From Ochotona curzoniae (Eukaryota; Chordata; Mammalia; Lagomorpha; Ochotonidae): a stretch of 64,000 bases of DNA. Shown in pieces: positions 36,741 to 48,904 of this stretch. The first letter of the stretch is position 1, and each line of letters starts with the position of its first letter. The notes under the pieces were generated by a model. That model had not been told where the DNA came from. It searched no databases and saw nothing but the letters and a program-made list of their open reading frames with translations. The stretch is from NCBI RefSeq assembly GCF_017591425.1, contig NW_024465885.1:32062501-32126500 (forward strand). Direction: 5' to 3'. The translations under genes and the position numbers were made by a program.

Positions 36741-37250
36741 TAGACCTGAAACAAATTCTCAAAAATTGGATGTGAGTGTTACCAAATGTTTCTTTACCAG
36801 TATGCCCAAAACTCTTGCTCCATTTGGGGGAGTAGGGTGTGTCTAATTTGGAGTTCAAGCATCTTTTTTTCCCCAACCACATATGTATGCAATATTGATA
36901 AACAATTCTTCATTAAAAAGAACAGATTTTCCTTAAGACACTGCTGGATTGCGAGGATCCGATGTGTGCTTTGATTTCTTGAGTTATTTATGTATCCTTA
37001 TGCCCAAACAAGGTTGTTTTTATTAATAGAGCTATGGTTTTTACATATTTATTTTTATTACTGATATTGGAAGTGTAAGTCCTATAGTCCTAGCGTTTAT
37101 GTTGGTTTAATGTTTTTCAGTTTATTGCCATATAGTTCCTATGATATCTGGTAGTTTTAATAATTCCATGCTCTCAATACATACTTGCTCCCTTAAGATC
37201 TGGTATTTGTAATTAGTGCTGTTCTCATTTCTCTTGATCCATACTTCAAG
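36741..37250. other. Single-copy DNA, possibly decayed L1
   Basis: No gene. The T-rich phrasing from about 37010 would fit antisense L1 ORF2, but I could not anchor it. Confidence 0.3.
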
Positions 37251-37308
37251 TTGTTCACTAGTATTTTTTAAAGATTTATTTTCATTGGGAAGTCATATAT
37301 ATATTATA

Positions 37309-37641
37309 TTTTTTAAAGATTTATTTTTATTATTTTTTTATTAGAAAGGCGGATATAAACAGAGAGGAGAGACAGAGAGGAAGATCTTCCGTCCAATGAC
37401 TTCACTCCCCAAGTGAGCGCAATGGCCGATACTATGCTGATCCGAAGCCAGGAGCCTCTTCCGGGTCTCCCACACTCAGGTGCAGGGTTCCAAAGCTTTG
37501 GGCTGTCCTCAACTGCTTTTCCAGGCCACAGGGAGGGAGCTGGAAGGGAAGTGGGGCTGCCGGGATTAGAACCGGCGCCCATATGGGATCCTGGGCGTGC
37601 AAGGCGAGGACCTTAACCACTTGCGCCACCGCTCCGGGCCC
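37309..37641 (-). mobile_element. Young C SINE nested in an older C SINE
   Basis: A well-preserved antisense copy from 'tttttaaagatttatttt' to 'gcgccaccgctccgggccc'. 'catatatata' occurs at 37294 and again at 37641, consistent with a target duplication that has since expanded into an AT microsatellite. Confidence 0.92.

Positions 37642-37681
<40 letters not shown>
37641..37681. repeat. (TA)n microsatellite at a SINE junction
   Basis: An almost pure AT alternation begins exactly at the 5' edge of the nested SINE, in the right copy of its target duplication. Confidence 0.9.
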
Positions 37682-37682
<1 letters not shown>

Positions 37683-37908
37683 TTATATGTGTGTATATGG
37701 AGAGAGAGAGAAGTAGGTAGAGAGAAGAAGATCTTCTGTCCGATAATTCACTCCCCAAGCAAGCACAAATGGTGGAGCTGAGCAAATCCTAAGCCAGGAT
37801 CTTGGAGCCTTTTCCAGATCTTCCACACAGGTGCAAGATCCCGAGGCATTAGCCCATCCTCAACTGGTTTTCCAGGCCACAAGCAGGGGTTCAAAATTGT
37901 TCACTAGT

Positions 37909-38974
37909 TTTTTGAGATATTTTGGATATTTGCAGTGGTTTCATCTCACATAACCTGAACATTGTTTCTATTTCTAGCTATAACTGAGCTCAATACTAAG
38001 TCTTCATGTCACATTAAAATAGCTGTCTGATCAGAGTCAACAGGCCATGTTTTTCCTTCCTCTTTGTACAGTATACAATGCTGAGGCCCATAATTCAAAC
38101 AGGAGAGTGTCCTGGTACCTTTTACATTAATGTTCTTCTTTCAGTGTCTGTAGCTGCTTTTCCTTCTTCCCTAAATAACCTCTGCATACACTGTGTTTGA
38201 CCAGTATAAATATTAAAATGCTATTTTTACTATTTATTTTACTATTTAAAATACTATTTTTTAAGTAATTAAATTTTATATTTTTCAAATTTAATCTATA
38301 ATTTTAAATTTTGCAAAAAATGTACCAATGGCACATTTCTGCTTTCTTTCAACTAAATAAGCTATTTCAATTTTATTTTTGAAGTTGAAACATATGAATA
38401 TTAACTTTCCATCGTTTTAGTAAGTAAATTTGGAGTTATAAAATTCTGAAAAAACATTAAGTAAAATGTACAATACAAATTGTGTTGTACAATATTTGCA
38501 TTAGTTAAAACATATTTTAAATTAATATATGTTCTGTTTTTAAGCCTATGGAAATTTAGAAGTGTGCAATTTACCTTCTAAACAGTTATGATTTTTCTAG
38601 TTATCAGTTTTTTGTCTGAGATTAAGTCAATTTTTGTGAAGAAACTTTTGCTATATTACCCATGTCATGTGAAATTAATTTTAGTTGCTGCATCAGTTCT
38701 CTCCTCACTTGTTGATATATTATCTCACTTGTAATTAAATATGGGTATATTATTATATTGATGCTTGTATTAGTATATGCATATCTATCAGTAAAATGTT
38801 ATAATGCATTTTGTTTCAAATATTTTTCTAATTTACTATTTTACTCCAACATTTTACTAATTTTTATCTACTTTTTTGTTATAGATGATTTTTTTGAAAT
38901 CTACAATCAGGTTTACAGATTCATTCATCAATACTTAATCTCTACTTATTTACTTTCGATTTTTTATTTTTAAA
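37909..38974. other. AT-rich single-copy DNA
   Basis: No gene or repeat that I can name. The part 38220-38480 is extremely AT-rich. Confidence 0.4.
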
Positions 38975-39285
38975 ATATTTTATTATTTTTATTTCAAAGA
39001 TAGATTTTTCAGGAGAGACATGGAGATGTTTCATCCGCAGGTTCACTCCTCAAATGGTTGTAACAGCCGGAGCTGAGCAATCTGGTCCCAGGAGCCAGGA
39101 GACACTTCCAAGTCTCATACATGGCTGCAGGGGCCCAAGGACTGGAGACATTTTCTGTTGATTTTCCAGGCCACACTCAGGAAGTTGAAGTGAAACTGAA
39201 ATAGCCAGGAAACCAAGTGGCATCCATATGGAGTGGCAGCACTGCAAGCAGAGGATTCATCTGTTATGCTACTGCACGAGTCCTT
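38975..39285 (-). mobile_element. C SINE, old
   Basis: Antisense order is complete: 'attatttttatttcaaag', 'ggttcactcctcaaatgg', 'ggagccaggagacacttcca', 'atggctgcaggggcccaagg', 'ttttccaggccacactcag', 'gcatccatatgg', then 'tgctactgcacgagtcc'. Confidence 0.75.
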
Positions 39286-39289
39286 ATTG

Positions 39290-39760
39290 TTCGTTTTGAT
39301 AGCTTTATTGACATATTGATCACATTATACAAACTACACATAGGTTAAAATGCAAATTTGGGCTACTTTTGATAAATGTAAATCATTAAATCAGCATAAG
39401 CACATAAACACTACTAAAAATGTCTGGTGCTTCTTTGTAATGTATGAATTTCATATCATTTTGTCAGTCTTACAGTATTTTTTTAAAGTACCACTCTTTC
39501 TGTAAAAATAATTTTATATACATTGAACCATGCAACATATGCTGTTATTTTCTTCTTTGATTCATCCAATCTAGCCTTTATATTTGTAGAGATTATATTA
39601 TCATGATTAAATTGCATTCCATTGTGTGACTCTTAAACACTTCCTGGGTTTTAGTGACATTTGTCCAGTAGAGATAATGTTACTGCATTGTAAGTTATAA
39701 AAGAAAACTAAAACATGTTACTTGGATGTGTTCCAATTTAAATGTGTGAAGAGATAATTT
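39290..39760 (-). mobile_element. Ancient antisense L1 3' end (L1M-like)
   Basis: The run 'gatagctttattgacatatt' near 39297 is the familiar start of old mammalian L1 3' sequence in antisense. It is followed by 'gattaaattgcattccattg' near 39604 and 'cttcctgggttttagtgac' near 39641. High divergence implies an insertion older than the lagomorph radiation. Confidence 0.6.
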
Positions 39761-42425
39761 TATTTTTACTTATTGAGCATTAAACAGTACATACATGTAC
39801 CAAAATATCATAGAGCATGTAACAAATATATACATTTTTTAAAAGACTAAAATAAAAAACTACATATATATACATATATGTATATAAAGTTATCTGTTGC
39901 TAGACATATTTGGTATACACCATTAAAAATAACTCTGATGATTCTGATGTACATAGTTTGGTAGGTTTGTTGTCTTTTCCTATGTTCCAAATATTGTGTA
40001 AATAACAAGAAGTTGAATAGATATTTTAATGATGTATAAGTATGTTTAACTTCATGTGTTTTGGTTACTTTCTGAAGAAATTATAGATTTTAATGTCGCT
40101 CATCAAAAGAATTGAGCATTCGAATAACTTCACATCTTCATTTGTGTGAAATGATCAGTAAATCTTAGGCTGTGTTTGGTTAGAATTATTTGTTGATCTT
40201 AAAAATTTTTTCATTCTGTTTCTGAACTTTTTTTGAGCTATATTAGTCTTAAGTATCTGCCCTTACTTCATCTACTTAGTAATTCTTTCTTACTTTCAAG
40301 AACTAAGTAGTTGTCAATCTCCAAACTACCCCCGGTTCTATTTTTGTCTTCTTTCTGGTTCTATGGTTTTACAGTGCTTACATAATTGCAGCAGTTTCAT
40401 AATTTAGGCTATCTCATTTGATTAGTGAGTTCCTACATGGAAAATCATGCATTATTTTCCCCTTTTAGCTTCCTCAGAACTCAAAAATATCACAAACTCA
40501 GTATATGTTGAGCTGGTAAACAAAATGATAAGGAGACTTGTATAATTCTGCTCTATTTTTTATCAGTAAATGCTTGGAAATGAGCATTTCTTACCAAACG
40601 TGCAGATGCACAGTATTTCAGTTATGGCTTCCAAGTCTTCAACTATTCTGAGTGCAATTACCGAATATAACAAGATATCAAGACACTTCCGAGAACATAA
40701 CTTGATTTAAAATTTAATCATAGCTCACTCATGACTGGGATTTGAGTTTAACTTATTATATACCATCTGCTGCCTAAGCATCTAGGGAATATCTTTAAGG
40801 AATATTTTATTGGAGAAAATTATAATCTTGTGCCAGCTTGTTTATCGCTTATCTGGTTGCTGGCATTTAAACCTTGTAACAACAAAAATTATAGTTGAGT
40901 GCATAAGGCAATAAATGAGAACTAAATATGATAAGAGCACAATGAAAATGTAAATGACTCTTCCCCTCCAGATTCATTACTTCTAGATATTACAAAAGCA
41001 AAGTAATTGTGACAATAGGGTACATGGAAATAGTGGATTGATGCAGAGGGCAGGTTTCATGCATACAGATGCTGGCTTGAGTATAGTCTGTAATTTTGCA
41101 TATCATTATGACCTTGGATAATAAAGTTTTTTCATCATAGTTAGTGAGTAATAATGCTGGTTTATAAATTGTGGTACCAAGTAATTGCAAATTTATATAT
41201 TTGGTTACTTTCTTCATGGTTCACAAAATTTAGGGAAGGTAATCTTACTATGGTTGAAGAAATACAGACCATGACCCCTCAACAAGAATTCACTTTCACA
41301 TAATGATTACTATCAGCAAAGAATAATTGAAAACTAGTAGATGCGGAAAAAGATTGCTGAACATCCAGCCTCCCAACCCCTTAATAGTGAAAAACAAAAC
41401 TTCCTTTATGAAAGAATTTCTTTGAGATGTTGCTCAGCAACTATTTTTCGCAGGGATTATCCAGCACCAACAGGCATTTCCAAGTCCAAATCTTACTAAG
41501 TTTACCTTAATATACCATTAGTTTTCTCACATATTACCTACTACCTTTTTGGCAACTTTCCACTAGAAATAGAAATCCTCTTTCTTTTGTAAAAATGGAC
41601 CATAGAAGGTTATGTTATATGAACGGTGCATATAAATATTAATAAAGTATATCCCTGTTGTCTGATTTAACTGCATTTGCTAACTTAATTCATAGGCTCC
41701 TGTCAGAAACATGAGAGGGTAATAAACAAAGTTTTTTTCTTTTCCTTTTTTTAAACTTTAGATAATATTTTAATAAATGACCTTATTATAAAAAGTTATT
41801 CCAGTAGTGATGTTTAAAAAGTATAGAAAACAAGTTAAAAAAAAATGTTGAGTTGAAAAAAGTAGCTTCCAGGAGTCCCCTGATTCACCACAGGTTCTAA
41901 TTCCTTGGAGCCATTTGAGGGCCAATAGAGTTGATATGTAGTAGGCACATATGTTCAGTATATATTCTGCAAATGTTTTTGTTCTTGCTTCGCTGTTCAT
42001 CTCTTTATCTCCTTGTATGGTAGCTACAAAAGGTTTTTAAGATTGCTGCTTAGTTTGCCCCAGTTGAGCTACTATATTGGATAGAAATTTATTTTCTCAT
42101 TGTTCTTGAAAACAGGAATCCAAATAAAAAGTTTAATAAACAAAACAAAACAAAAACAAAAAACACTCCTAAAAGAGTCACCAGGCATCAGTCCTTTCCT
42201 TGTATTTCTAGTTTGAGTAACTCAAGGTGGCCTATCACCATGGCTGCATAACTCCAGTCTTGCTTCTTTCTTTAACTGGCTTTGTCCTTCTTTTTGTGTG
42301 CGTGTCTTTTAAAAGAGGCTTTCATTTATTGAGCAATACAGGAAGATAGCATCAGGAGATTCATGCTGTTTTCTAACTTCCTTAAAAAATTAGATATTGC
42401 TTATTTTCATTGTCTAGTTGAAAAG
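39761..42425. other. 2.7 kb single-copy DNA, possible conserved non-coding parts
   Basis: There is no gene. An AT-rich palindromic run lies at 39861-39887. The part 40440-40900 is complex and repeat-free ('cgcttatctggttgctggca' near 40846). An A-rich interval with C spacers lies at 42128-42163. Confidence 0.35.
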
Positions 42426-42429
42426 CATA

Positions 42430-42690
42430 GCATTCATGATAGAACTTTCAGCTGCTAGATCATTCTTGAAATATAACACAAACAGGGGCTGGTTCACACT
42501 GAAACCAGGATTCAGTAACTCCATGCTGATCTCTCATGGGGTGGCAACGATGTGAGATTTCAGGACATGTGTTAGCAAGAGACTGAATCTGAAGCAAAAT
42601 GTCAAGAATTTCAACAAAGCACTCCAAATGAGAAACGGATACCACAAGCAGTGGTTTAAGCCACTGCACCAAGCACCCACACTCATAGAA
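42430..42690 (-). mobile_element. Old C SINE
   Basis: The right end, 'agcagtggtttaagccactg' and 'caccaagcaccc', is the antisense 5' end of a C SINE. The interior ('gaaaccaggattcagt', 'gagactgaatctgaagc') is strongly diverged. Confidence 0.45.
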
Positions 42691-43074
42691 ATACTGTCTC
42701 CCTCTTCTTCCAAATTAGGTCCAATCTAGAGAAAATGATGCACAAAATTTTATGAGGTTTCACACTCAACTTGTTATGCCAGAGATGTCTCATTTAGGAA
42801 CCAAGTAGTTCCATTTTTATTCCTTTGAGATTTTGTCTACTTATTTTTACTTACAGGCAGCGTTTTAGTCCATTGAGCCACTGTGATCCAGCCTGTACCA
42901 AGTAAGTGGTCTTTTTATGTAAGTGTAATAAACATACCTGTTTCAATGTTGCCCTTTCTCTGATTTCCCATTTTGAACATTTCAATCAAAGGGTATTAAT
43001 ATCTTTCTATATGTTCCAAGTAAATCTTACTGATATTTGTATTCTCTCTTCTCAACAAATGCATTATTAAGTGA

Positions 43075-43245
43075 AAGCTGCACATTCATTGTTATATTAA
43101 ATCCTTACAAGCAACCAGGAATATACTAATTTCACCAATGGAGAAAGTCTAAGATGCTATTTAGAATGTTTGAGCACTAATTTAAAATTTCACATTGAGA
43201 CAGAATTAAACTGTGGAGCCATGTATTCTTTGTTCAAAAAGTATC
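43075..43245 (-). mobile_element. MIR-like ancient SINE
   Basis: In order: 'ttaaatccttacaagcaacc', 'ctaatttcaccaatggagaa', 'attgagacagaattaaactg' and 'tggagcc'. This is the antisense MIR layout (loss of 'cctcacaac', 'ccattttacagatgagga', 'gtggagccagg' is only partial). Confidence 0.55.
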
Positions 43246-43249
43246 CTTA

Positions 43250-46200
43250 ATCAACATGCTATACTTCCATATTCTTACTTTTGTATCATTTTGTTTCATT
43301 CTCTTGAGACATGGGTTAGTCATTGTCCATTACATTTACTTCGTAAGTCTGTACAACATATTACTTTGACTCTTGCAGTGGTTCCCAAACTGCTGTTTTG
43401 TTGTGTTTGTATTCTGTCCTCCTCATTCTGTCATATTTTGTAATCCTATATCTGGTTAGAATGTGAATATCTTACTTAGAAAATGACCAAGCGTGCCTTA
43501 CAATCGAAAAGTCTTACCATCTTCTTTGACACTATTTTGTGCTGGATTGTATTTTCTTACTCTACTCATCTCAGAGTTTTAGGTTTCTCTATTTTTTCAT
43601 TTCACACATATCCTCTTCAAAATCTAAAATGTATTACACTTTAGGAAAAGTTTTACTTCCTACTTCTAAAACGGGGATATCAGGACAGTTCTTAATTTCC
43701 AATCCCTAATGATGATAAAATTTATGAGAATTCCATATCTGATAATATTTGTGTTTTTCTGTCTGTGTACATATATCCACAATAGAGTATACTACAGTAG
43801 AAAAGAAAAACAACATAGATACTATAAAATATCCTCTATAGTAAAAATGAGGAGGTTGGGAAAGTGAGTAAGATGTGAGGCTCTCTGTTTTCCATGTCAG
43901 TGTGAGAGGGGTCAATGGCAGCTCCTCCTCTTGCATCCAGCTTGCTATACATGTAGATTCTGGGAGGACTCAGGTGGTTACATTCTTGTTCCCCAACAGG
44001 AAGCCCTGGTGGCATTTGTACTCCTAGCCTTTGCTATCTCCTGAACTGTGTATTGATCAGCATTTGAGAGAGAGCATGAACCAGTGAAAGAAAAGATTCT
44101 TTGCTCTCTCTCCTTTTCTCTCTTTCTCTCCTGTTCTCTTTCCCCCTCTCATTCCCTGTAAGCAGGTGAATTAGCACAAGTTTGAAGAATTACAATAAGC
44201 ATGTAGAGGCTTTCCAATATTTTATCATTCGCCTTAATCTATGTATCATAGGAGGATGAAACTACTTAAAGATTCAGTATTCAAAATAGCAAATGTTTAT
44301 TGCAATGACACTGTTTATCCAGTTTTCTTTGATTGCTTTTGTTATTTGAAATAGTGACTTCCTTATAACGGTGCTGGCTTCAGGCTGAGTGCAGCACTTC
44401 CTGCTACCTTAAGTAAGAACATTTGTGTTGTTTGAGTGCTCTTTCACAGAAGTAGTTTTAAATCTGTAGCTACTGAGATTGTGAATTAATTCAGAATGCT
44501 GTTGCTAAGTATTCTTTATCCACGAAATCCACAAAACACAAAAGGGTGCCTCCAAGTCCTTTTAATTCTTCTGAATTTTTGTATGATGTATTATTTCCAA
44601 GAATATTTTTATAGAACAAGAGTTGAAACTGGTCCTGAACTTGAAGGAGAGAGGTTAATTATCACCTAAAAACTGTCAGGAAAATTTGTTAACCACATTA
44701 AAATCGAGTAACGTGTTCTGTCCCTTGACACATGCCATCACATGCCAGGACTCCGTCATGCATACCTCCTGTGTACACCAATAAACCTGCAATGTTAAGC
44801 AATCTCTATGAGAAGTATCATTTAAATCTCCACTTCGGAAGAAAGTATTTTAACTTGTTTTTTGTTATTGATGTGATTTGCCGTACATTGTTTAAAGGTA
44901 ATTTACTACTGAATAAAATAAGCAGAAGGTTAAAAGGGAAAAAAGTCACCTTTTTGGGTGTTATAGTTTTAATCTATTTATGTCACCCATATGTAAATGG
45001 AGCTATGTTTAAATATTTTTGCATTAACTTTTACAGTGAATCAAATGGAACTGAAAGAATTGCCTTGATGTCAGTGTTGCAAGATTATTTCTACAACATA
45101 TGTGAGGTATTTCTATTACTAATAATCTTGTAAAATGGTAATTTTAATAAGCAAGAGTTGTAAAGGTCTTTAAAATACAGTAGTTGTACATTTGTGTATG
45201 AGACAGTTCCATGCATTTTAAAATGTGTTGGCATAAAATTCTCTATTGTCTTATTACTAGTTTATAGTAGGTGTAAGTTCAAATGTGAAACTCATTTCTT
45301 GCAAGTCATCTACCCTGCCAATCCCTCTAGAACTTTGTAACAGTATGGTTTGGATATTTCAGTGGATTCCATAGATACTGAACTCATTTGTTGAGCACAG
45401 ACACAGCATTTTTTTAAGTTAACTCTGCATCTTTTGATGTGAAAAAATGATCAGAAGTATTTTCCTACATCTGTCACTCACCAGCTACCCGAGGAAAGAT
45501 ACATTACTCCTGTTCAGTGTCTACTTCTTTCTTGATAAAACAGCGTTTTGTGACTGTTTAATGGCCATCTGGCTCCCTTTATTTCTGTTCATCTATGTTG
45601 AAATGATAAAATTTGGCCTCTTAAATACTTCCAAAAAGAGGAATACATGTATTATTATAAAGAAGTGACTACCAGAACATATCTGGCCAGAATAGTATTT
45701 TATAAAGTGAACATAAACTTTGTGGACTGCTCCTTTATATTTTATGCTATGAATTTATCTGCCTATGCGATTATTCATAGACATATGATTTATTTATAGA
45801 TTGTCAACAGCAGACTTGACATACATTTTCCTACTTCTTGAATTTAAGATTACTGTACTAGACATTATCTGGTTTATATATTTTGGTTTATATATTTTGG
45901 CATCACTGAATAAACAACACTTACGCTATGTCTTGAGTAGTTTCCATCAAAATTCTTATAAACCAAGGGTTTTTTTGGCATTATTTGAAACATTTAATAA
46001 TTCAGAGATATTTACAGTCAGTGACAAACTCAGCATCACATTAGACACGGCGTATTTCCCAAGAATTCTATGTTTTGCTTTCATTTTTCCTTATGACTGC
46101 TTGAAAAATTCCTATATTTTTTAAAGACTTGTATTTTTACATGCATAAGGAAGATTCAAAGTTTACAAAGCTACAGGATACATATTCAAGTTGTCAGTCA

Positions 46201-46287
46201 CAAAGTGAACTCTGCCAGCAGTGATCTGAATAACAAATGTGATATCTTTCTGAAAAACCATCTGCAAAAGTACTTCTAAATGCTTGT
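43250..46287. other. 3 kb single-copy DNA
   Basis: No transposon is evident except a pyrimidine-rich run at 44094-44158. The open frames at 44732-45133 (133 codons) and 45801-46124 (107 codons) are low-complexity hydrophobic translations of AT-rich DNA. They lack known motifs and I do not call them genes. Confidence 0.4.
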
Positions 46288-46303
46288 AAAAAAAATTACC
46301 TAA

Positions 46304-46625
46304 GGGCCCGGCGCGGTGGTGCAGTGGTTAAGGTCCTCGCCTTGCACGCGCCAGGATCCAATATGGGCACCAGTTCTAATCCCAGCAGCCCCGCTTCCCA
46401 TCCAGCTGCCTGCCTGTGGCCTGGGAAAGCAGTCAAGGACGGCCCAAAGCTTTGGGACCCTGCACCCACGTGGGAGACCCGGAAAAGGCTCCTGGCTTCG
46501 GATTGACTTAGCTCCAGCTGTTGCGGCCGCTTGGGGAGTGAATCAAGGGACGGAAGATCTTTCTCTCTGTCTCTCCTCTCTGTATTTCTGCCTTTCCAAT
46601 AAAAATAAAATAAATCTTGAAAAAA
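46304..46625 (+). mobile_element. C SINE, youngest subfamily, full length
   Basis: Starts 'gggcccggcgcggtggtgca' and ends 'ccaataaaaataaaataaat'. The flanks 'aaaaaattacctaa' (46290-46303) and 'aaaaaattaactaa' (46641-46654) differ at one base and look like the target duplication. Frames of 105 and 60 codons inside are SINE-derived. Confidence 0.93.
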
Positions 46626-46891
46626 TAAAATGAAAATAATAAAAAATTAACTAAGAAATAATGTGTATTTTCCATAAACTTACTGAGGATTCTTCCTGTC
46701 CATGTTTCTTCATCTATACTCTTAGGTTTGCCTAAGAGTGATCACAGACAGTTTTAAACAATAAGTATTAGGGGAACAAACAAATGCATGCAACATGTAT
46801 AGATGTACAATTATGAGATATGGAGAAACTTTTAAAGATGATAGAAAGAGAAGAATGCATCCTTTGATTTTAAGATAAAAGAAAAGTGGGT

Positions 46892-47222
46892 CATACCTGG
46901 CACGATCGCTCAGTGACTCAATCCTTGCCTTGCATGTGCCAGGATCCCATATATGTCCCGGTTTGTGTCCTATCTGCTCTACTTCCCATCCAGCACCCTG
47001 CTGTGGCCTGGCAAATCAGTCAAATCAGTCAAGGATGGTCCAGTGCCTTGGGACTTTGCACCTGTGTGGGAAACCTGGGAGAATTCTGGCTCCTGGCTTT
47101 GGATTGCCCAAGTTTTGGCGATTGTGGTTACTTGGAGAGTGAATCAGCAGATGGAAGATCTTTCTCTGTATTTTTTCCTACTTGTAACTCTGCCATTGCA
47201 ACAGAAATAAATAAGTATGAGA
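46892..47222 (+). mobile_element. C SINE, intermediate age
   Basis: Full order from 'ggcacgatcgctcagtgac' to 'caacagaaataaataagt'. It has a small internal tandem duplication of 'aaatcagtc' at about 47014-47030. The longest open frame of the window (196 codons, 46886-47476) starts in it and runs on into unremarkable DNA. Confidence 0.85.
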
Positions 47223-47628
47223 GAGAGAGAGCATTGACTCTAGAGGCTGTTGGGAGAATTGATGTGGACTCAATAGCAGAGTCAGGGCATCAATTAAGTG
47301 TTCTTTTGGCCCTGGTCATCTACCTAGGGGCTCTAATAGGTCAGTTCTTGGGAAGAGATTGTTTCTTGTGTTATTGTTTAAGAACCGTTGAGGAAGTTGC
47401 AGCAATGTTCTCTATGATGGCATGTTTGCTGGAAGACTCATGCTTAATCTCTTCTGTTGATTTTTATTTTGGTTAGGTTTTGACACAGTGCCTTGCTTTC
47501 AGTCTGACAACTTCCACAGTCCAGAGATTAACTCCTTATTGTGTTCTCTCATGGAGAAAGACAAGGCAGGTTCTTAAGGTGAATTTCTTCAATTTTTCTA
47601 TGTTCTGTTTTTTAAAAATGGGGGCCAG

Positions 47629-48055
47629 TGTGGGGTTCAGGGGCAAAGAAATCACTAAGTCAATACGATGGCGACTAACAGTCAAGGTCACTGGGTTACC
47701 TGTGGCGAGCAAGATGGCAGCCAAGGACAGAGCCCTGGGCCTGAACTAGGGCATGGGTCACGTTGTTTCAAATAAAGACTTATTGACCCGGGCCATTTCA
47801 CTCACCTATCCCGGCGTATGGGAGGTGGCTTTTGCAGTCATGCTCCTAGTAGTTGGCTCCTAGATTCTCCCCTAATGGTATTCCTGAAATTCCTAGCCTG
47901 AGGTTATTCCTTACCCTATATAAGAAATTGAATTTCCCCAATAAATCAGAACTGCTTAGACAGAACCCCTGTCCATCTGTTTGTCTCTCGTGGGCCAGGA
48001 GGCTGGGTGGTGGGCAGGGGACTCACCACCTACAGCAATGGGGTACTAGAGCACA
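47629..48055 (+). mobile_element. Solo LTR of an endogenous retrovirus, probably class II (ERV2)
   Basis: It begins TGTGGGG, ends CACA and is flanked by GGCCAG at 47623-47628 and 48056-48061, a 6-bp duplication typical of class II elements. A TATA-like 'tatataag' is at 47917-47924 and AATAAA at 47940-47945. It is clearly related to the minus-strand LTR at 50811-51247. Relative to that copy it lacks about 20 bp just before the 3' end. No gag, pol or env sequence adjoins it. Confidence 0.82.
47668..47721 (+). promoter_or_regulatory. LTR U3 motif cluster: YY1-like, ERR/NR5A-like, YY1-like
   Basis: 'atggcgac' (47668-47675) and 'aagatggcag' (47711-47720) match the YY1 core AAGATGGCGGC in part. 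'tcaaggtca' (47682-47690) is the exact extended half-site bound by ERR and NR5A receptors. The same three sites occur in the same order in the second LTR. Binding is inferred only. Confidence 0.5.
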
Positions 48056-48165
48056 GGCCAGTGCTGTGGTTTAATGTGTTAAGCTGGTACCTGCATCTTG
48101 GCATCCCAGTCTGGGAGCTAATTCAATCCCAATAGCTCCACTTCTGACCCAGCTCCCCACATTAT

Positions 48166-48650
48166 TTTCAATGTCAACGATTCTGATTCAAGATAACAAT
48201 GTGTGTGTTTTTGGAAGCACATATGAAGACACAGCAATTTTGTCAGAAAACATAATACCTCATTTACATAGGGGGTGGACTGCAATGATGGTCTATATTA
48301 ACAGAAGATGGTGGTATTTATTTTACAGAAAACTTTTGTTCATCTCTAAGTGTTTTTCAATCACTGGATAAAAAAAAACTACTTTTCTTAATGCCAGTTG
48401 TACTGTTTGTTAAACACCTAGACTGATTGGCTTATGTTTGAAAATAAAGAAAGTCTAATAGGAATTTCAATTTAAAAAACATCAGATATGAAATTAAAAA
48501 ATATATTGAAGCATTTTCTAGATTGGAGACAGCTGTTTTATAAATACGAGACTCTCATGTGAAAGGGCAGTGTATTTTAATTTTATTTATATGACCCTAT
48601 AGTTAGAAATAAGTCCAGATGCTAAAACATACATATCCTAGGAGAGAATA
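48166..48650. other. Single-copy DNA
   Basis: No gene or repeat recognised. Confidence 0.4.
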
Positions 48651-48651
48651 T

Positions 48652-48890
48652 AGCTTGGATATGGTGTGATGGCACAGTTGGCTAAATCCTCACCTGTAAA
48701 ATTGCCATGATCCCATAATGGCAATAATTCATGTCCTGGCAACACAACTTTCTATCCATTTCCCTGCTCGTGGTCTGAGAAGGCAGTGGTGAATGGCCCA
48801 AGGAATTGGGACCCTGACCCACGTGGAGGACTTGGAAGATGCTTCTGATTCCTGGCTTCATTGTGGCATTGCCCCAACCCTTGTAGCCAT
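48652..48890 (+). mobile_element. C SINE, 3'-truncated, forward half of an inverted pair
   Basis: Blocks 'ggatatggtgtgatggcac', 'ccatgatcccataatggc', 'gctcgtggtctgagaaggca' and 'cacgtggaggacttggaaga' are in order. It stops at 'cttgtagcca' and meets a short AT run. Confidence 0.75.
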
Positions 48891-48904
48891 ATATATATAT
48901 GTAA

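Larger units (their letters stand above)
37263..37896 (-). mobile_element. Old C SINE split by a younger C SINE
   Basis: The outer element begins 'ttttaaagatttattttcat' and resumes after 37680 with 'gaagatcttctgtccgataa', running to 'ccaggccacaagcagggg', so it is 5'-truncated. The 12-bp duplication 'ttgttcactagt' at 37251-37262 and 37897-37908 brackets the whole composite. That shows it is one insertion with another inside. Confidence 0.9.
47617..48165 (+). mobile_element. Old rabbit-type C SINE, split near its 5' end by a solo LTR
   Basis: The SINE head 'gggggccag' (to 47628) continues after the LTR as 'ggccagtgctgtggtt' (from 48056), then 'gcatcccagtctggg', 'caatcccaatagctccactt' and 'ctgacccagctcccc', where it is truncated. 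The six-base overlap GGCCAG is the LTR's target duplication. Confidence 0.75.

Noticed and set aside
39861..39887. AT palindrome as a possible origin or cruciform site
   Set aside because: Short alternating TA/CA run, readily explained as a decayed microsatellite.
44732..45133. 133-codon open frame
   Set aside because: Hydrophobic and basic composition follows from AT-rich DNA; no motif, no start context, no neighbour.
46886..47476. Longest open frame (196 codons, plus strand)
   Set aside because: Its first two-thirds is translated C SINE and the rest has no domain; no Kozak, splice or promoter context supports it.
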